A stretch of 29,644 bases of DNA from a virus: IMG/VR virus record IMGVR_UViG_3300047297_000129, positions 1 through 29,644 of that record, one strand, 5' to 3'. Below the pieces are notes generated by a model. It was not told the origin of the DNA. It was given only the letters and a program-made list of their open reading frames with translations, and did not search any database. Made by a program: the position numbers and the translations under genes. This document shows, piece by piece, positions 7,533 through 16,796 of this stretch; within the stretch, counting starts at the first letter, position 1, and every line of letters begins with the position of its first letter.

Positions 7533-7939
7533 GTACACAAGTAAGTTTGAAAACTGTTTCCATTGACCATTACATAAACAATCTAGACAAGGTAACCAAG
7601 ATTGTGGGTAAAGCTGCGGCAGATGTCGAAGCCAACGCAAAGAACAGTATTACCAAAAGTGGTGGACGCTATCGCAAGTACGGTAATCACTGGTCAAGCC
7701 GTCCCGGCAAAGCACCAAACAACGATACTGGAAACCTTGCAGGCAGCATTATGCATCAGATGAAATCCAGAACATCAGCTGTTGTTTATGTTGTTGCAAA
7801 GTATGCCGTACCTCTTGAGTTTGGATGGACAAACAAGGGCGGTAATACAGTGCCACCAAGACCCTTTCTAAACCCAGCATTGGAGAAGGTCAAACCAGCA
7901 TTTGTCAAAGCACTTACAAAAGTACTGAAGGGTAAATAA
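7529..7939 (+). CDS. HK97 gp10-like neck / tail-completion protein
   Basis: A 136-residue protein starting at GTG 7529, which overlaps the previous TGA. The family pattern is clear: an N-terminal helix KAAADVEANAKNSIT, then TGNLAGSIMHQMKS, a strand pair, YAVPLEFGWTNKGGNTVPPRPFLNPALEKVKPAFVKAL. The PRPFL(N)PA block is the signature of HK97-gp10-like proteins (PF04883). These proteins act at the tail end that joins the head. It is coupled to the tail terminator gene by a TAATG overlap. Confidence 0.85.
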   Translation: MSTQVSLKTVSIDHYINNLDKVTKIVGKAAADVEANAKNSITKSGGRYRKYGNHWSSRPGKAPNNDTGNLAGSIMHQMKSRTSAVVYVVAKYAVPLEFGWTNKGGNTVPPRPFLNPALEKVKPAFVKALTKVLKGK

Positions 7940-8418
7940 TGGCATACGAACCAGCGGTCATAGAACAATGGATTTACGAGACCCTAAGCGGTGATGCTAC
8001 GCTTTCTGGTGTTCTTGCCGTTGACAATAAGCCTGATGGTTATCAGATGGGCATCTATAACACCGTGGCTCCTCAACTTGACCCAATCAGCAGGAAGCCT
8101 GTACAAGTGCCTTACGTGGTGTTCAGTCGTGATGGCTCAGGCGGTGATGATGAAGACACGCTATGCGGTAGCCGTGCTTTCACTTATCCAAACTATCGAA
8201 TAACCGTGTGGGATACTGAAAGCGGTGCGATGAGTATGAGCAGGATACAAACCATCATGTCTCGCATAGACACACTTTTGGATAATCAAACGGTAACCAG
8301 TACAACCCCAAGGCTATATGTACGACGGGTTTCAACGGATCAAACCTTTGCTTTATCTGATGGTGGTCGGACGGATTACGGGGTGACAGCGGTCTATCGC
8401 TGCCTCACACAGCAGTAG
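7939..8418 (+). CDS. Tail terminator protein (DUF3168-like)
   Basis: A 159-residue protein with the layout of tail terminator proteins: an N-terminal helix EPAVIEQWIYETLSGDATL, the strand PYVVFSRDGSGGDDED, YRITVWDTESG, a helix MSRIQTIMSRIDTLLD, and a final strand DYGVTAVYRCL. The hexameric ring of this family stops tail-tube growth and joins the tail to the head. Its place between the gp10-like and major tail genes is the standard position. The third GTGTGGGATACT copy lies inside it, encoding VWDT. Confidence 0.75.
   Translation: MAYEPAVIEQWIYETLSGDATLSGVLAVDNKPDGYQMGIYNTVAPQLDPISRKPVQVPYVVFSRDGSGGDDEDTLCGSRAFTYPNYRITVWDTESGAMSMSRIQTIMSRIDTLLDNQTVTSTTPRLYVRRVSTDQTFALSDGGRTDYGVTAVYRCLTQQ
8206..8217 (+). 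promoter_or_regulatory. GTGTGGGATACT motif, copy 3, inside the tail terminator gene
   Basis: This is an exact third copy of the 12-mer, and 14 bases (8204-8217) match the copy before the connector gene. It lies in coding sequence 210 bases upstream of the major tail protein start. It could be an internal promoter for the abundant tail-tube protein, or a coincidence of the codons for VWDT. The position away from a start codon makes it the weakest of the three. Confidence 0.3.
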
Positions 8419-8427
8419 GAGTAGACA

Positions 8428-8880
8428 ATGGCATTTACAAAATCGTTCGGTCTGGTCGGTGAAAACTGTACCGTGACCATCGCTTTCGGTGGCTTTCAGG
8501 ATGGCGCACCAACGGCTTTCACCGCTAACACCTATACTTGTTTGGCTCGCTCCGTGCGAACATCCACAAGCGTAGACACGGCAGACCTTTCCGCACTCTG
8601 CGACACAACCAAGAAAATGCAGGTTACCAAAGCATCTGGTTCGCTTGAAATCGAACTACTGGTAGATGGAACTGTACAGGCTGATGGTTCTCCTGTCTTC
8701 TTTAACAAAGAAGGCTACTACTGCCAAGTTGTTATCACTCCAGGAGCACTTACCGCAAAGACGTATGTCGGTATTGTAACCGCTACTGGAATCAGCATCA
8801 GCAACGGTGAAGCAGTAACAGAGACGGCTACAATCACACTCGGTGCTAACGGTGTCGCAACCGCTTGGACTTCCGCATAA
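8428..8880 (+). CDS. Major tail tube protein
   Basis: A 150-residue beta-rich protein just after the tail terminator and just before the chaperones, the standard place for the tail-tube subunit. Features include CLARSVRTSTSVDTADLSALCDTTKKMQV, the strand GSLEIELLVDG, and a C-terminal strand pair ISISNGEAVTETATITLGANG, which is typical of tube proteins with a lambda gpV-like fold. Its ribosome site (TAGGAG) lies before ATG 8428, one of the few clear ones in the tail module, fitting high expression. It ends in a TAATG overlap. Confidence 0.8.
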   Translation: MAFTKSFGLVGENCTVTIAFGGFQDGAPTAFTANTYTCLARSVRTSTSVDTADLSALCDTTKKMQVTKASGSLEIELLVDGTVQADGSPVFFNKEGYYCQVVITPGALTAKTYVGIVTATGISISNGEAVTETATITLGANGVATAWTSA

Positions 8881-9272
8881 TGGGTATCAAAGCCATAAAG
8901 GCGATTGAAGCAGAAGCAGATCATGGAATCCTTGAAGTAGACCTGAGCCCTTGGGCTGGTGAAGGAGCGCTGGTGAAGTTTCGGCAGCCTAAAGCCGCCG
9001 ATTACTTCCCAGACTCCGCAGAGTTGATGAAGCTCAGGATTTCATATGCTGATATGGCTCCAAACCTTTTGGTTAACTGCCTTATTATTGGTCGGTGTTA
9101 CATTCCAGATGTTGATGATCCACAGGATGTAGCGTTCATTCGTACATTGCTGGATTTGAGCCGCCATAACACACAGGCGTTCTACGCTATCTATTGGGCA
9201 TTCATCTACAAGTACATCAATGTGTCGGTTGCCGATGAGGTAAAAGACGCAAAAAACGAATCGACGGTGTAG
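8880..9272 (+). CDS. Tail assembly chaperone, short form (G-like)
   Basis: A 130-residue protein starting at ATG 8880 (TAATG overlap; an in-frame start 15 bases upstream lies inside the tail protein gene and is less likely). It lies between the major tail protein and the tape measure, as lambda G does, with residues such as VDLSPWAGEGALVKFRQPKAADYFPD at the start. Its last codons carry the heptamer A_AAA_AAC in the correct phase for -1 slippage, seven codons including the stop from its end. It would bind and keep the tape measure soluble during tail assembly and is not part of the virion. Confidence 0.8.
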   Translation: MGIKAIKAIEAEADHGILEVDLSPWAGEGALVKFRQPKAADYFPDSAELMKLRISYADMAPNLLVNCLIIGRCYIPDVDDPQDVAFIRTLLDLSRHNTQAFYAIYWAFIYKYINVSVADEVKDAKNESTV

Positions 9273-9427
9273 GCTCGATTATTGCTTATTACTGCATAAA
9301 GTACCTGCACCGTCATCCGTCCGAGGTAGACCTAACGCTAGAACAAATCTGGGAAGTTGCTGTGATTGCTCAGGATTTAGAGAAGTACGAAATCGAACTG
9401 GCTAAAGCCACAAGGGGCATATTGTGA
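8880..9427 (+). CDS. Tail assembly chaperone, frameshifted long form (G-T-like)
   Basis: Slipping back one base at A_AAA_AAC (9251-9257) leaves the short-form frame just before its TAG and continues for 56 codons: KKRIDGVGSIIAYYCIKYLHRHP, then VDLTLEQIWEVAVIAQDLEKYEIELAKA, to a TGA at 9425-9427. That stop overlaps the GTG of the tape measure. The downstream frame has no good start of its own but good coding character, and it fills the space between G and the tape measure, exactly as the T segment does in lambda-like phages. The recoded reading is inferred from slippery site, phase and gene order. Confidence 0.8.
9251..9257 (+). promoter_or_regulatory. Programmed -1 ribosomal frameshift site A_AAA_AAC
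   Basis: The heptamer is in the canonical X_XXY_YYZ phase relative to the chaperone frame (gcA AAA AAC). A six-base-pair stem (9259-9264 AATCGA with 9275-9280 TCGATT, ten-base loop) starts only one base downstream, closer than the usual 5-9, so its stimulating role is uncertain. The heptamer alone is very slippery in bacteria. Confidence 0.8.
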
Positions 9428-11010
9428 CAGTAGCACAACTCAATGTAAAGCTCGGCGTTGATGGTATAGGGCAGGTCAAATCTGCCCTATCTCAAACTAA
9501 AGTTGCACTACAACAAACAGCCGCAGCCGCATCATCAATGGGAACGGCGTTAGGTGGCATTGTTATTGCTGGTGGTGTTGCTGGATTCGGGATGCTTGGT
9601 AAGTCTGCATTTGATGCAGCTGTGTCTTTTGAATCACTGAACACACGCTTAACTGCTATTACTGGCAGTGGTGCAAAAGCCGCTAATATCCTTGATATGG
9701 TTCGCAAAGTTGCAGGGCCATCACCGTTTACCTTTAGCCAACTTGCTAATCTTGCTGTAGGTCTCGAATCTATAGGTCTTGAAACAAACGCCTTACTGCC
9801 TCGCCTTGCTAACTTAGGTGCAGCCTTTGGTGCTGATGAAGAGCATCTAAAATCATTATTGAATATGGTTGGCAAGTTTAAGGTTGGACAGTTGCCCGAT
9901 GCAGAACAGATGGCTATGTTTGGTATGAGCCGTAGCCAGTTTGCTAAAGAAGGCATCAAGATGGACGCTGGTGGTGGTCTTGAACCTGGGCAAGAACTAA
10001 AGGTATTTGAGACCTTTATAAAAATCATTGACACCAAATACAGCGGTATGCTCAACGCCCTTGCAAATACAACTGAAACAAAGTTGGCTTCACTTGCTGA
10101 TCAATGGGAAAGTGGTCTTCGTGTAATCGGTCAAAAGATGGTTACAATCTTGACACCTTACATCAAGTACACAACTGACTTCTTAGGTCGCATGATTGAC
10201 AGTGGTGTGTTGGCAGACCTTACCGAGAAGTTCTTTGGCCCGATGACGGATTTCACCAAGGGATTTACCGATGGGAATGTACAAGCCAGTGTTGATAAAT
10301 TACTTGCTTCTATTCTCGCTGTAGCGGCATCAATCCCTGACATCTTGTCCGAGACATTCAAGAACCTCGGCACATTGATGCAAAACATCTTTGACAACAT
10401 CAACGCTAACTTTAGCCGTATGGATCCGATTCGTACAGCCAAAGGGCATAAGTTAATAGATGATGCCAAGGTGTCATATCTCTATGGTCGAATGACTAAA
10501 GAGCAGCTTGATGCTTTTCGCACTCGTATAGAACACGAATACGGTTTTTCAGCTACAGGTAACATCATGGAGGGTGTTGACTTTGGCAAGCCGTTTGCTA
10601 ATGCGAAGACTTTCATGGAAGAAATACTTGGCAAGATGCAAGGTACAAAAGCGCAGGAAGGTGGCGGTGTACCAGAAGCATTTGGGCCGTACTTCAAGCC
10701 GGGAGAAGAACCAGGCGGAATGGGTGCTGGTAACACTGGTGGCGAAAAAACCGATGACATTCTACGCAACATAGCAAAGAATACAGCAGTCAGTGCAGAT
10801 GCATTGACGCTAAGAAGACAGACGCTTGGCGGTGGGCCTATCGGACAACTTGGCTTGACAGCCGCAGAAGTTGGTGCAGCTGGTCGCACCGTAGGTACAT
10901 TCGGTAATGGTCTTATTCCGGCTGGTACTGACCTAGAACGAGCCGTAAGACGTACCATACGGGATGAGGGACGCAGAAACGGCGTACCGGGCTACATGAG
11001 GCGGTTCTAA
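9424..11010 (+). CDS. Tape measure protein (short)
   Basis: This 528-residue protein follows the chaperones and starts at GTG 9424, overlapping the frameshift product's stop. The N-terminus (VAQLNVKLGVDGIGQVKSAL, then LQQTAAAASSMGTALGG and a hydrophobic IVIAGGVAGFGMLGKSAFDAAVSFESLNTRL) is typical of tape measures. A middle part follows with amphipathic helices and a hydrophobic segment near residues 290-310. The C-terminus is Gly/Arg-rich and basic. The length sets tail length, so about 530 residues predicts a rather short siphovirus tail by the usual proportionality. No lysozyme or peptidase domain was noticed. Confidence 0.85.
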   Translation: MTVAQLNVKLGVDGIGQVKSALSQTKVALQQTAAAASSMGTALGGIVIAGGVAGFGMLGKSAFDAAVSFESLNTRLTAITGSGAKAANILDMVRKVAGPSPFTFSQLANLAVGLESIGLETNALLPRLANLGAAFGADEEHLKSLLNMVGKFKVGQLPDAEQMAMFGMSRSQFAKEGIKMDAGGGLEPGQELKVFETFIKIIDTKYSGMLNALANTTETKLASLADQWESGLRVIGQKMVTILTPYIKYTTDFLGRMIDSGVLADLTEKFFGPMTDFTKGFTDGNVQASVDKLLASILAVAASIPDILSETFKNLGTLMQNIFDNINANFSRMDPIRTAKGHKLIDDAKVSYLYGRMTKEQLDAFRTRIEHEYGFSATGNIMEGVDFGKPFANAKTFMEEILGKMQGTKAQEGGGVPEAFGPYFKPGEEPGGMGAGNTGGEKTDDILRNIAKNTAVSADALTLRRQTLGGGPIGQLGLTAAEVGAAGRTVGTFGNGLIPAGTDLERAVRRTIRDEGRRNGVPGYMRRF

Positions 11011-13229
11011 TGGCTACTACGCATCCACTGTTGGTTGAGTTTGATGTACCAGAGCCACGCCCCCAGAAGGGGCGTTTGGCTGTTGCGGGTGATGGCACTA
11101 CATGGGATATATACTACTCGTCCAATGTGTGGCAAGACCCTGCAACACTAACAGTGATGCTTGCTCCGTTGCCTGTTACGACCGCATGGGCAACCACGTA
11201 CAGTGGTAACTATGCACGGTTTCAGAAGACAGACTACACGCTAACCACAGCGGCTAAGTGGAAGAACATTCAGATCAAAGCATCAGGAGATTACTACCTT
11301 CAATCTTTGGACGTTACTGAGCGGGCAACGCTTACGACTGCATGGGCGGCTAATACTGGAGCGTACATTTCCATGTATGTTCCAGGACTCAAAGATTCCG
11401 ATAAGTCCATTATTCTAAAGTGTGGCTGGGGCGTTGGTGCTGCAGGAAGCGTAGAAGTTTGGTTTGCCGCTAACGGGCAGGCTTTGGTGTACAAAAGCGG
11501 TGTACTTGTTGGCTCATACGATCGTGGTGATTCTAATGTTGCACCAAACGTCGGCACACAAAGCCCTAAGAGCCAGCGTTCAGACTTTGTAAGCTTCATG
11601 ATTATCCCCGGTAGACGCAGGGAGATTATCGTTACCAGTTCAAACGGTACTAACTTTGCTCACGTCTTTGGTGACCTAAACCCGCTCATTGCAAATACCA
11701 TCTTGCCCAACGCTCAGTTCTCATGGCTGGTTCCAACAGGTCAAGCAACTGTACAGGTGTCTCGTGTCTTCTACGAAACGTCAGGGTATGTGCTAACGCC
11801 TATTAAGCAGTTTAGATATGCTCCTCCGACAGGTGCGACTTTTAGCAACTTTACATCTGTTGAGATTATGGGTAATGGCACGTTTGGCTATACTCCATCG
11901 GTAGTCAAGACTGATGGGACAACGTACACGCCTAACGGTTCAATCAGTCAGGTCAGAGGCAAGGTTGCTTTTACTGGTGCGGGTACAGGTTCAAACGGCA
12001 TCCTATCTGTTGACCTCTATTACGATCCGGAACTTACGGCTACGTATGATGGCACGGTTGACGTTACCGAGTACATCAAGACTCTAAGCTTATCGGTTGA
12101 TGAGCAAGGCAAGACTACTTGTGACATATCTGCCATAGCAAAGCAGATTGTAGATGCTGGTGTAGAACAGCCACAGGTGACCAGTGACAGAACTATCAGG
12201 ATTGCGCTAGGTGATGACACAACACCTACGCCTGTCTACATCGACCTTTTCCGAGGAACGCTTGAACCGCCCAAGATTGAGTACTTAGACAGGGATACAA
12301 CCTATCAATGGGCAACGTATCGATGGGATGGTGTAGACCGTAGTAGAGACTTTGACCTAGCGTGGATTGTTGAATGCGTGCCTTACGACGGTATCTCAGC
12401 CATCAATGCCATAATCGACCTAATGCTGATTGCTGGATACGATGCCAACATCTACTACTACGGAGATACACCACTCCTTGACCTGCCGTACACAACCAAC
12501 ATCAGCAAGGGACAGTACACACTTGCCCCTGACTATGGCGATACGGTTGGTTCGTATCTTGAAAAGATAAAGCAAGACTATTACGCAACGTGGATTACCG
12601 GATGGATTCCTGACACGGCTGGTTACTTTTACAGATGGCTTGATGTAGCGTCAGCATCGACTACGCCAGCAATGAACCTGTATCAAAGCACAGCAGCAGC
12701 GGCGGCGGCAGGAGTGCCAGCAGACCTGCAACCAAAGCGAGTCATACGCAAGTTGTCCAGCTATTACGAACCACCAGAATGTACACAGGTAACTGTGATT
12801 GGTCAAGACCCTAACACTGGTATCTGGATACCTTATACGCAGATAGATGGTGCTGCTGAGATTGCAGACACACCACCGGCAAGCCGTCCCCGTAACTGGC
12901 GTGGAAGGCCTGTGCCTTTTCAGTATCGAGACCCGTCATTGACTACGGCAGATGCAGTCCAGACAGCGGCACAGATTTTGTATAGCAGGCTTACACCGGG
13001 ACGCACGATGATTGAGTGGGAATCAGATCTACTCATTCTTAGCGGCAATAATCGCCCGTTATGGCTTGGCGATGTTATTCAACTTTATCAACCTGATGGT
13101 GTTACAGCGCAAGGTGTATACCGAATCATTGCTATCCCGTCTATTGATTTTGAGCAGGAAAACGTGGCAGGTAATAGCACTTTGTTTAATGTCCGCCGGG
13201 CTGTCTACCGTGCCGTGGATGTTTCCTGA
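11010..13229 (+). CDS. Distal tail / baseplate hub-like protein
   Basis: A 739-residue protein after the tape measure, where distal tail and tail-associated hub proteins are encoded. Residues about 20-260 read as a lectin-like beta sandwich (GDYYLQSLDVTERATLTTAWAANTGAYISMYVPG and following strands). From about residue 340, VDVTEYIKTLSLSVDEQGKTTCDISA and FRGTLEPPKIEYLD look like a hub domain of the Dit/gp27 kind, and LSGNNRPLWLGDVIQLYQPDGVTAQGVYRIIAIPS closes the fold. It starts in a TAATG overlap and its TGA overlaps the next ATG. The exact family is not certain. It could be a fused Dit-Tal protein. Confidence 0.55.
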   Translation: MATTHPLLVEFDVPEPRPQKGRLAVAGDGTTWDIYYSSNVWQDPATLTVMLAPLPVTTAWATTYSGNYARFQKTDYTLTTAAKWKNIQIKASGDYYLQSLDVTERATLTTAWAANTGAYISMYVPGLKDSDKSIILKCGWGVGAAGSVEVWFAANGQALVYKSGVLVGSYDRGDSNVAPNVGTQSPKSQRSDFVSFMIIPGRRREIIVTSSNGTNFAHVFGDLNPLIANTILPNAQFSWLVPTGQATVQVSRVFYETSGYVLTPIKQFRYAPPTGATFSNFTSVEIMGNGTFGYTPSVVKTDGTTYTPNGSISQVRGKVAFTGAGTGSNGILSVDLYYDPELTATYDGTVDVTEYIKTLSLSVDEQGKTTCDISAIAKQIVDAGVEQPQVTSDRTIRIALGDDTTPTPVYIDLFRGTLEPPKIEYLDRDTTYQWATYRWDGVDRSRDFDLAWIVECVPYDGISAINAIIDLMLIAGYDANIYYYGDTPLLDLPYTTNISKGQYTLAPDYGDTVGSYLEKIKQDYYATWITGWIPDTAGYFYRWLDVASASTTPAMNLYQSTAAAAAAGVPADLQPKRVIRKLSSYYEPPECTQVTVIGQDPNTGIWIPYTQIDGAAEIADTPPASRPRNWRGRPVPFQYRDPSLTTADAVQTAAQILYSRLTPGRTMIEWESDLLILSGNNRPLWLGDVIQLYQPDGVTAQGVYRIIAIPSIDFEQENVAGNSTLFNVRRAVYRAVDVS

Positions 13230-16144
13230 TGCCATACCTTGACGTTAGCAGAACTGCGACAAGTGCAGCAGATATAAGCATCAGTTGGGAATGGACTGTT
13301 TATCCTTCTAACCTAATTCCTTTAGTACAAAAGGTTGGTAAGGTTGATGGGTCAGTCGGTGGCCACATGGGTTGGTCTGGTACTTGGTCAATGAGTATGA
13401 CCAATACCGTTAGAAACCGCCCAGGGAATCCATGGTCGTACCAAATTCTTTTGTACGTAAGCGTATCAAATGGAAACGGACAAACAGCAAGTAATACTAT
13501 TGTTGTTGCATCCGGTACACCGACTGTTGATTACCTAGATTTGTCAGGGACGATTACAGGTAGTTGGTCTGCAACTGTAGCCACGAATGTATTATGGAAC
13601 ATCACAGAAACTGCATATTCTATATCTTCCGCTCCTACACAGTTTCCGCCGTATACAACCTATGACGTATATGAGCAGGCAAAACCATCAGCAACTTGTA
13701 CCGCTACTTTGACGCTTGCAGGAACCACTACAACGGCAACAGGGACAGTTGGAAGTGGTGGTGGTGCAACAGCCACTTATGACTTCACAGCGGGACTTAG
13801 TCAACAATGTGTAGACACAGGCACGGCATCATCCAGCATCACTAATATCAATATCAACACTATAACGCCTTACCAAGCGACACACAGCCATTCGTATGAT
13901 CGGCAGACGGCTGGTAACTGGTCAACATCTGGAACATCTTATGCAACCGAGTCAACCGATGTAGTTCTAACGTCATCTGCTAGACTTGCCGCTAATGTTG
14001 GACTAGCTGCAAGAATGAGAGCGTGGGAAGGTGCATATCCTGATAGTCTTACTGTACGGGTGACAGGCTTTGATTACGAAACCACTGGATATCGTGACAT
14101 CACTGGCACTGGCTCGATTGCTGGTACGGATGTCTTTTACAAGTATTCTTTTGTTTCAAACATAACGACATCTGGCGGTAGCAGTTCATTGACAACGGCA
14201 TTGGATGGTGTACCCGCATACATTAGCGCAACCATCACGACAGCGAGCCTAACTGCTAACGGAGACAGTAGCAGTGATACACGGGTGTTGTTCCGTGGCT
14301 GGCGTTTCAATGGCTGGTCTATCGCTGAGACAAACAACCGTGCCATCTCTGGTACAGGTAACGACCGACTATACGCACCATGGGAAGGGATGTCAGGCTA
14401 CAGATACCTAGATATTCAAATCAAGGCGCAATCAGGCACAAACCAGACCGGATACATCGAACTGACCGATTACCACGGCAACACTAAAAAGTGGCAGGTT
14501 GTGGCTCCTACGACCTCCTACAGCACCGTAACACTCGACCTTTGCTCTCCGGACATCCACAGCCTTGGAGCTTTGCCAGCGACCGATGACAAGGACAACC
14601 CGTATCCACGAAAAAACACGGCATCGAGCAGCTACGCAGGAAGCGAGTCTGTAGATTCGGCATATTGGGGAGTGACCTCCTGCCAACGGTTACGGGTATC
14701 TAGCGGATCCATTGACATCGGTACAACCACGCTCAAGTACACCAACACGGACAGTACTTACGTGCCTGATTCTTTTACCGCTCAGTTTCAGCGCATCACA
14801 CCTGCCATAGTTGCAGAGGTAGACACAACCACCTACTACTACGGGCGCCGCTACTGGCAACAGGACAGAGACGGCAGGACAGAAGAAGAGTCTGATGTTT
14901 GGTGGCAAATGACCGTTGGCGGCGAGACCGGGGTGACATCGTACAGCGTTGACCCTGTAACCATCAGCGAGCTGGCAGGGCAGATAAACGCTTCCGATGA
15001 TTCGATTGTTAGGCATCCCGGCTGGACTGCTACCAACAGCGTAGCCTACCCGGCTGGTGCTACTTGTAGCGTATCCCAACCACCACTGCGGGATTGTTTC
15101 CTCAATGGCGTTACGGGTTACTCTACATGGTTGTATGGCGGTGGTATCCTTGCCACTCCTAACGTTACAAGCGGTACAGACTTTGCGTACGGGCATCAGA
15201 TAGCACAAGGAACCATTACGGCTCAGACGCTCTTTGATCGCATAAATGGAAACTTCCCACCAGACCTATACGACCCTTTCGATGTCAACGGCGGTACGGA
15301 TGCTGCGCTATATCTGCCTGCCGGCTCTTTACTCCGTGGTATCGCACATGGTGCAATCTTGGATGATGTCGGAGACCCTGCAACTACGGGTACGGTTGAC
15401 CTAGAGCTTGCAAGCACAGGAGCAAACAGGGGCACAGATTCCACACTGGATGCCGAAGGACGATACTACACGTCCACCCCCTGGGGACTCGGTGAAAGCA
15501 ACCACGATGCCATCAGCGGTAGTAACAACATCGGTATAGATCCGCTTCACACAAGCCATAGGTTTAGGTGCTGGTTCCGTACACTGACGGCGGCGGGTGG
15601 TTGCTTATCGGTTGATGTAGCACCTAACCAAAGGCTTTGTTATGCCAACGTTGAAACGCATACCGTGGTTCTACACTTTGCGGATGGCCCAAACGCCACC
15701 AACTTTGTAAGCGTCACAACGCCTATTACAGGGGTTGATTGTGTGGCTATTGCTTATGACCCAACCAGCCAAAGCGGTAGGCTGTATATCTTGGTTGAGA
15801 AGCAATCAGGCGGTGGGATTGATTCCTACTACACCGACGATGAAGGAGCGACAGTATCAGTGGCTACAGTAGTAAGCGCAACAGGCACACACGTTAGTGT
15901 AGGCATCAACCCAATGGGTAAACGTATCGTTGCCTTCCGTGGCACTGGCAACGACCTACACCGTGTCATCTATGATCCGCAGGGCAACATCATTACGGCA
16001 TCATCTGCAGTGGTTGCAAGCGGGGTGCAGAACGACCAGACGGCTATTAGCTGGAGGCTTGGAAACTGGTATCTGTACTACCACGACACATCAGCAGGTA
16101 TCACGCAGCTAGTAAGTGTGGATGATGGGGAAACGTTCGCCTAA
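13229..16144 (+). CDS. Large tail fibre / receptor-binding protein with Asp-box repeats
   Basis: A 971-residue, Ser/Thr/Gly-rich, almost entirely beta-stranded protein encoded last in the tail module. Residues 1 to about 200 repeat Ig-like strands. The middle has a jelly-roll-like part (YRYLDIQIKAQSGTNQTGYIELTDY). The last 120 residues look like beta-propeller blades: YYTDDEGATVS near residue 869 and SVDDGETFA at the very end resemble the S-x-D-x-G-x-T-W Asp-box of sialidase-like proteins. It may bind or act on a surface glycan, but no sialidase active-site set could be assigned. The ending inside an Asp-box may mean the blade closes with an N-terminal strand or another subunit. Confidence 0.6.
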   Translation: MPYLDVSRTATSAADISISWEWTVYPSNLIPLVQKVGKVDGSVGGHMGWSGTWSMSMTNTVRNRPGNPWSYQILLYVSVSNGNGQTASNTIVVASGTPTVDYLDLSGTITGSWSATVATNVLWNITETAYSISSAPTQFPPYTTYDVYEQAKPSATCTATLTLAGTTTTATGTVGSGGGATATYDFTAGLSQQCVDTGTASSSITNININTITPYQATHSHSYDRQTAGNWSTSGTSYATESTDVVLTSSARLAANVGLAARMRAWEGAYPDSLTVRVTGFDYETTGYRDITGTGSIAGTDVFYKYSFVSNITTSGGSSSLTTALDGVPAYISATITTASLTANGDSSSDTRVLFRGWRFNGWSIAETNNRAISGTGNDRLYAPWEGMSGYRYLDIQIKAQSGTNQTGYIELTDYHGNTKKWQVVAPTTSYSTVTLDLCSPDIHSLGALPATDDKDNPYPRKNTASSSYAGSESVDSAYWGVTSCQRLRVSSGSIDIGTTTLKYTNTDSTYVPDSFTAQFQRITPAIVAEVDTTTYYYGRRYWQQDRDGRTEEESDVWWQMTVGGETGVTSYSVDPVTISELAGQINASDDSIVRHPGWTATNSVAYPAGATCSVSQPPLRDCFLNGVTGYSTWLYGGGILATPNVTSGTDFAYGHQIAQGTITAQTLFDRINGNFPPDLYDPFDVNGGTDAALYLPAGSLLRGIAHGAILDDVGDPATTGTVDLELASTGANRGTDSTLDAEGRYYTSTPWGLGESNHDAISGSNNIGIDPLHTSHRFRCWFRTLTAAGGCLSVDVAPNQRLCYANVETHTVVLHFADGPNATNFVSVTTPITGVDCVAIAYDPTSQSGRLYILVEKQSGGGIDSYYTDDEGATVSVATVVSATGTHVSVGINPMGKRIVAFRGTGNDLHRVIYDPQGNIITASSAVVASGVQNDQTAISWRLGNWYLYYHDTSAGITQLVSVDDGETFA

Positions 16145-16154
16145 GGAAAAAGGC

Positions 16155-16191
16155 GGTGGGCGGCGAAGATGCAGTTGGGAGACCGCCCACC
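16155..16191 (+). other. Perfect intergenic hairpin between tail fibre and lysin genes
   Basis: GGTGGGCGG (16155-16163) pairs perfectly with CCGCCCACC (16183-16191) around a 19-base loop, 11 bases after the tail-fibre stop. No T-run follows, so it does not read as a standard terminator. It could protect or process the mRNA, or limit expression of the lysin downstream. Confidence 0.6.
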
Positions 16192-16231
16192 TAGTCAGGG
16201 AGATAAGGACTGACAAAAGGAATATATCACT

Positions 16232-16768
16232 ATGAGTAGACCTATCGCTTTACGTGCAGCCAAAGAGGCTATAGATAACGTCGGTGTACAGGAAGTTGGA
16301 GATAACCGAGGCAAGGCGGTTGAGATATACCAAGCATCAACAATCCCACCTGTGCCACCCGGTAGCCCTTGGTGTGCTGCCTTTGTCGTGTACCGCTTGC
16401 GGAATGCAGCTCACGACCTAGCCCTTGAGATACCAGCAGACTGGCCGAGAAGCGCATACTGTCCCGATCATGGCAACTGGGCAAGGCGCACAAAGAACTG
16501 GATTCCTGTGAAGGATGCCGAAGCAGACCCGACAAAAGTACGCATCGGTGACCTCATCTGTTTCTGGTTTGCACCGCTCAACCGTCTCGCTCACATCGGA
16601 ATCGTAACCGGTGTCTTTCCTTGGGGTGTCAAAACGGTTGAAGGGAACACTAGCCCAGAGATGGAAGATGAAGACAAGGTAACCCGTGAGGGTGATGGTG
16701 TCTACCGGAAAGCCAGAGCATGGCGAGAGCTTGGCAGTATGGGTGGTTTTGTCAATATAGATTGGTAG
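16232..16768 (+). CDS. CHAP-domain endolysin
   Basis: A 178-residue enzyme of the CHAP (cysteine, histidine-dependent amidohydrolase/peptidase) superfamily, TIGR02594-like. The catalytic Cys48 is in SPWCAAFVVY, His121 is in LAHIGIVTG and Asn139 in VEGNTS, with the expected spacing and order. The family cleaves peptide or amide bonds in peptidoglycan, releasing progeny. No separate cell-wall-binding domain and no signal peptide are present, so it would need a holin to reach the wall. The ribosome site AAAAGGA lies ahead of ATG 16232. It is the last gene of the rightward structural block and is followed by a terminator. Confidence 0.85.
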   Translation: MSRPIALRAAKEAIDNVGVQEVGDNRGKAVEIYQASTIPPVPPGSPWCAAFVVYRLRNAAHDLALEIPADWPRSAYCPDHGNWARRTKNWIPVKDAEADPTKVRIGDLICFWFAPLNRLAHIGIVTGVFPWGVKTVEGNTSPEMEDEDKVTREGDGVYRKARAWRELGSMGGFVNIDW

Positions 16769-16796
16769 GTTCCATTTTGGAACTATCCACTAACAA

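Noticed and set aside
14432-15208. Minus-strand open frames of 84 and 172 codons inside the tail-fibre gene
   Set aside because: They are Cys/Arg-rich low-quality translations of a long beta-rich gene on the other strand, without a promoter or ribosome site.
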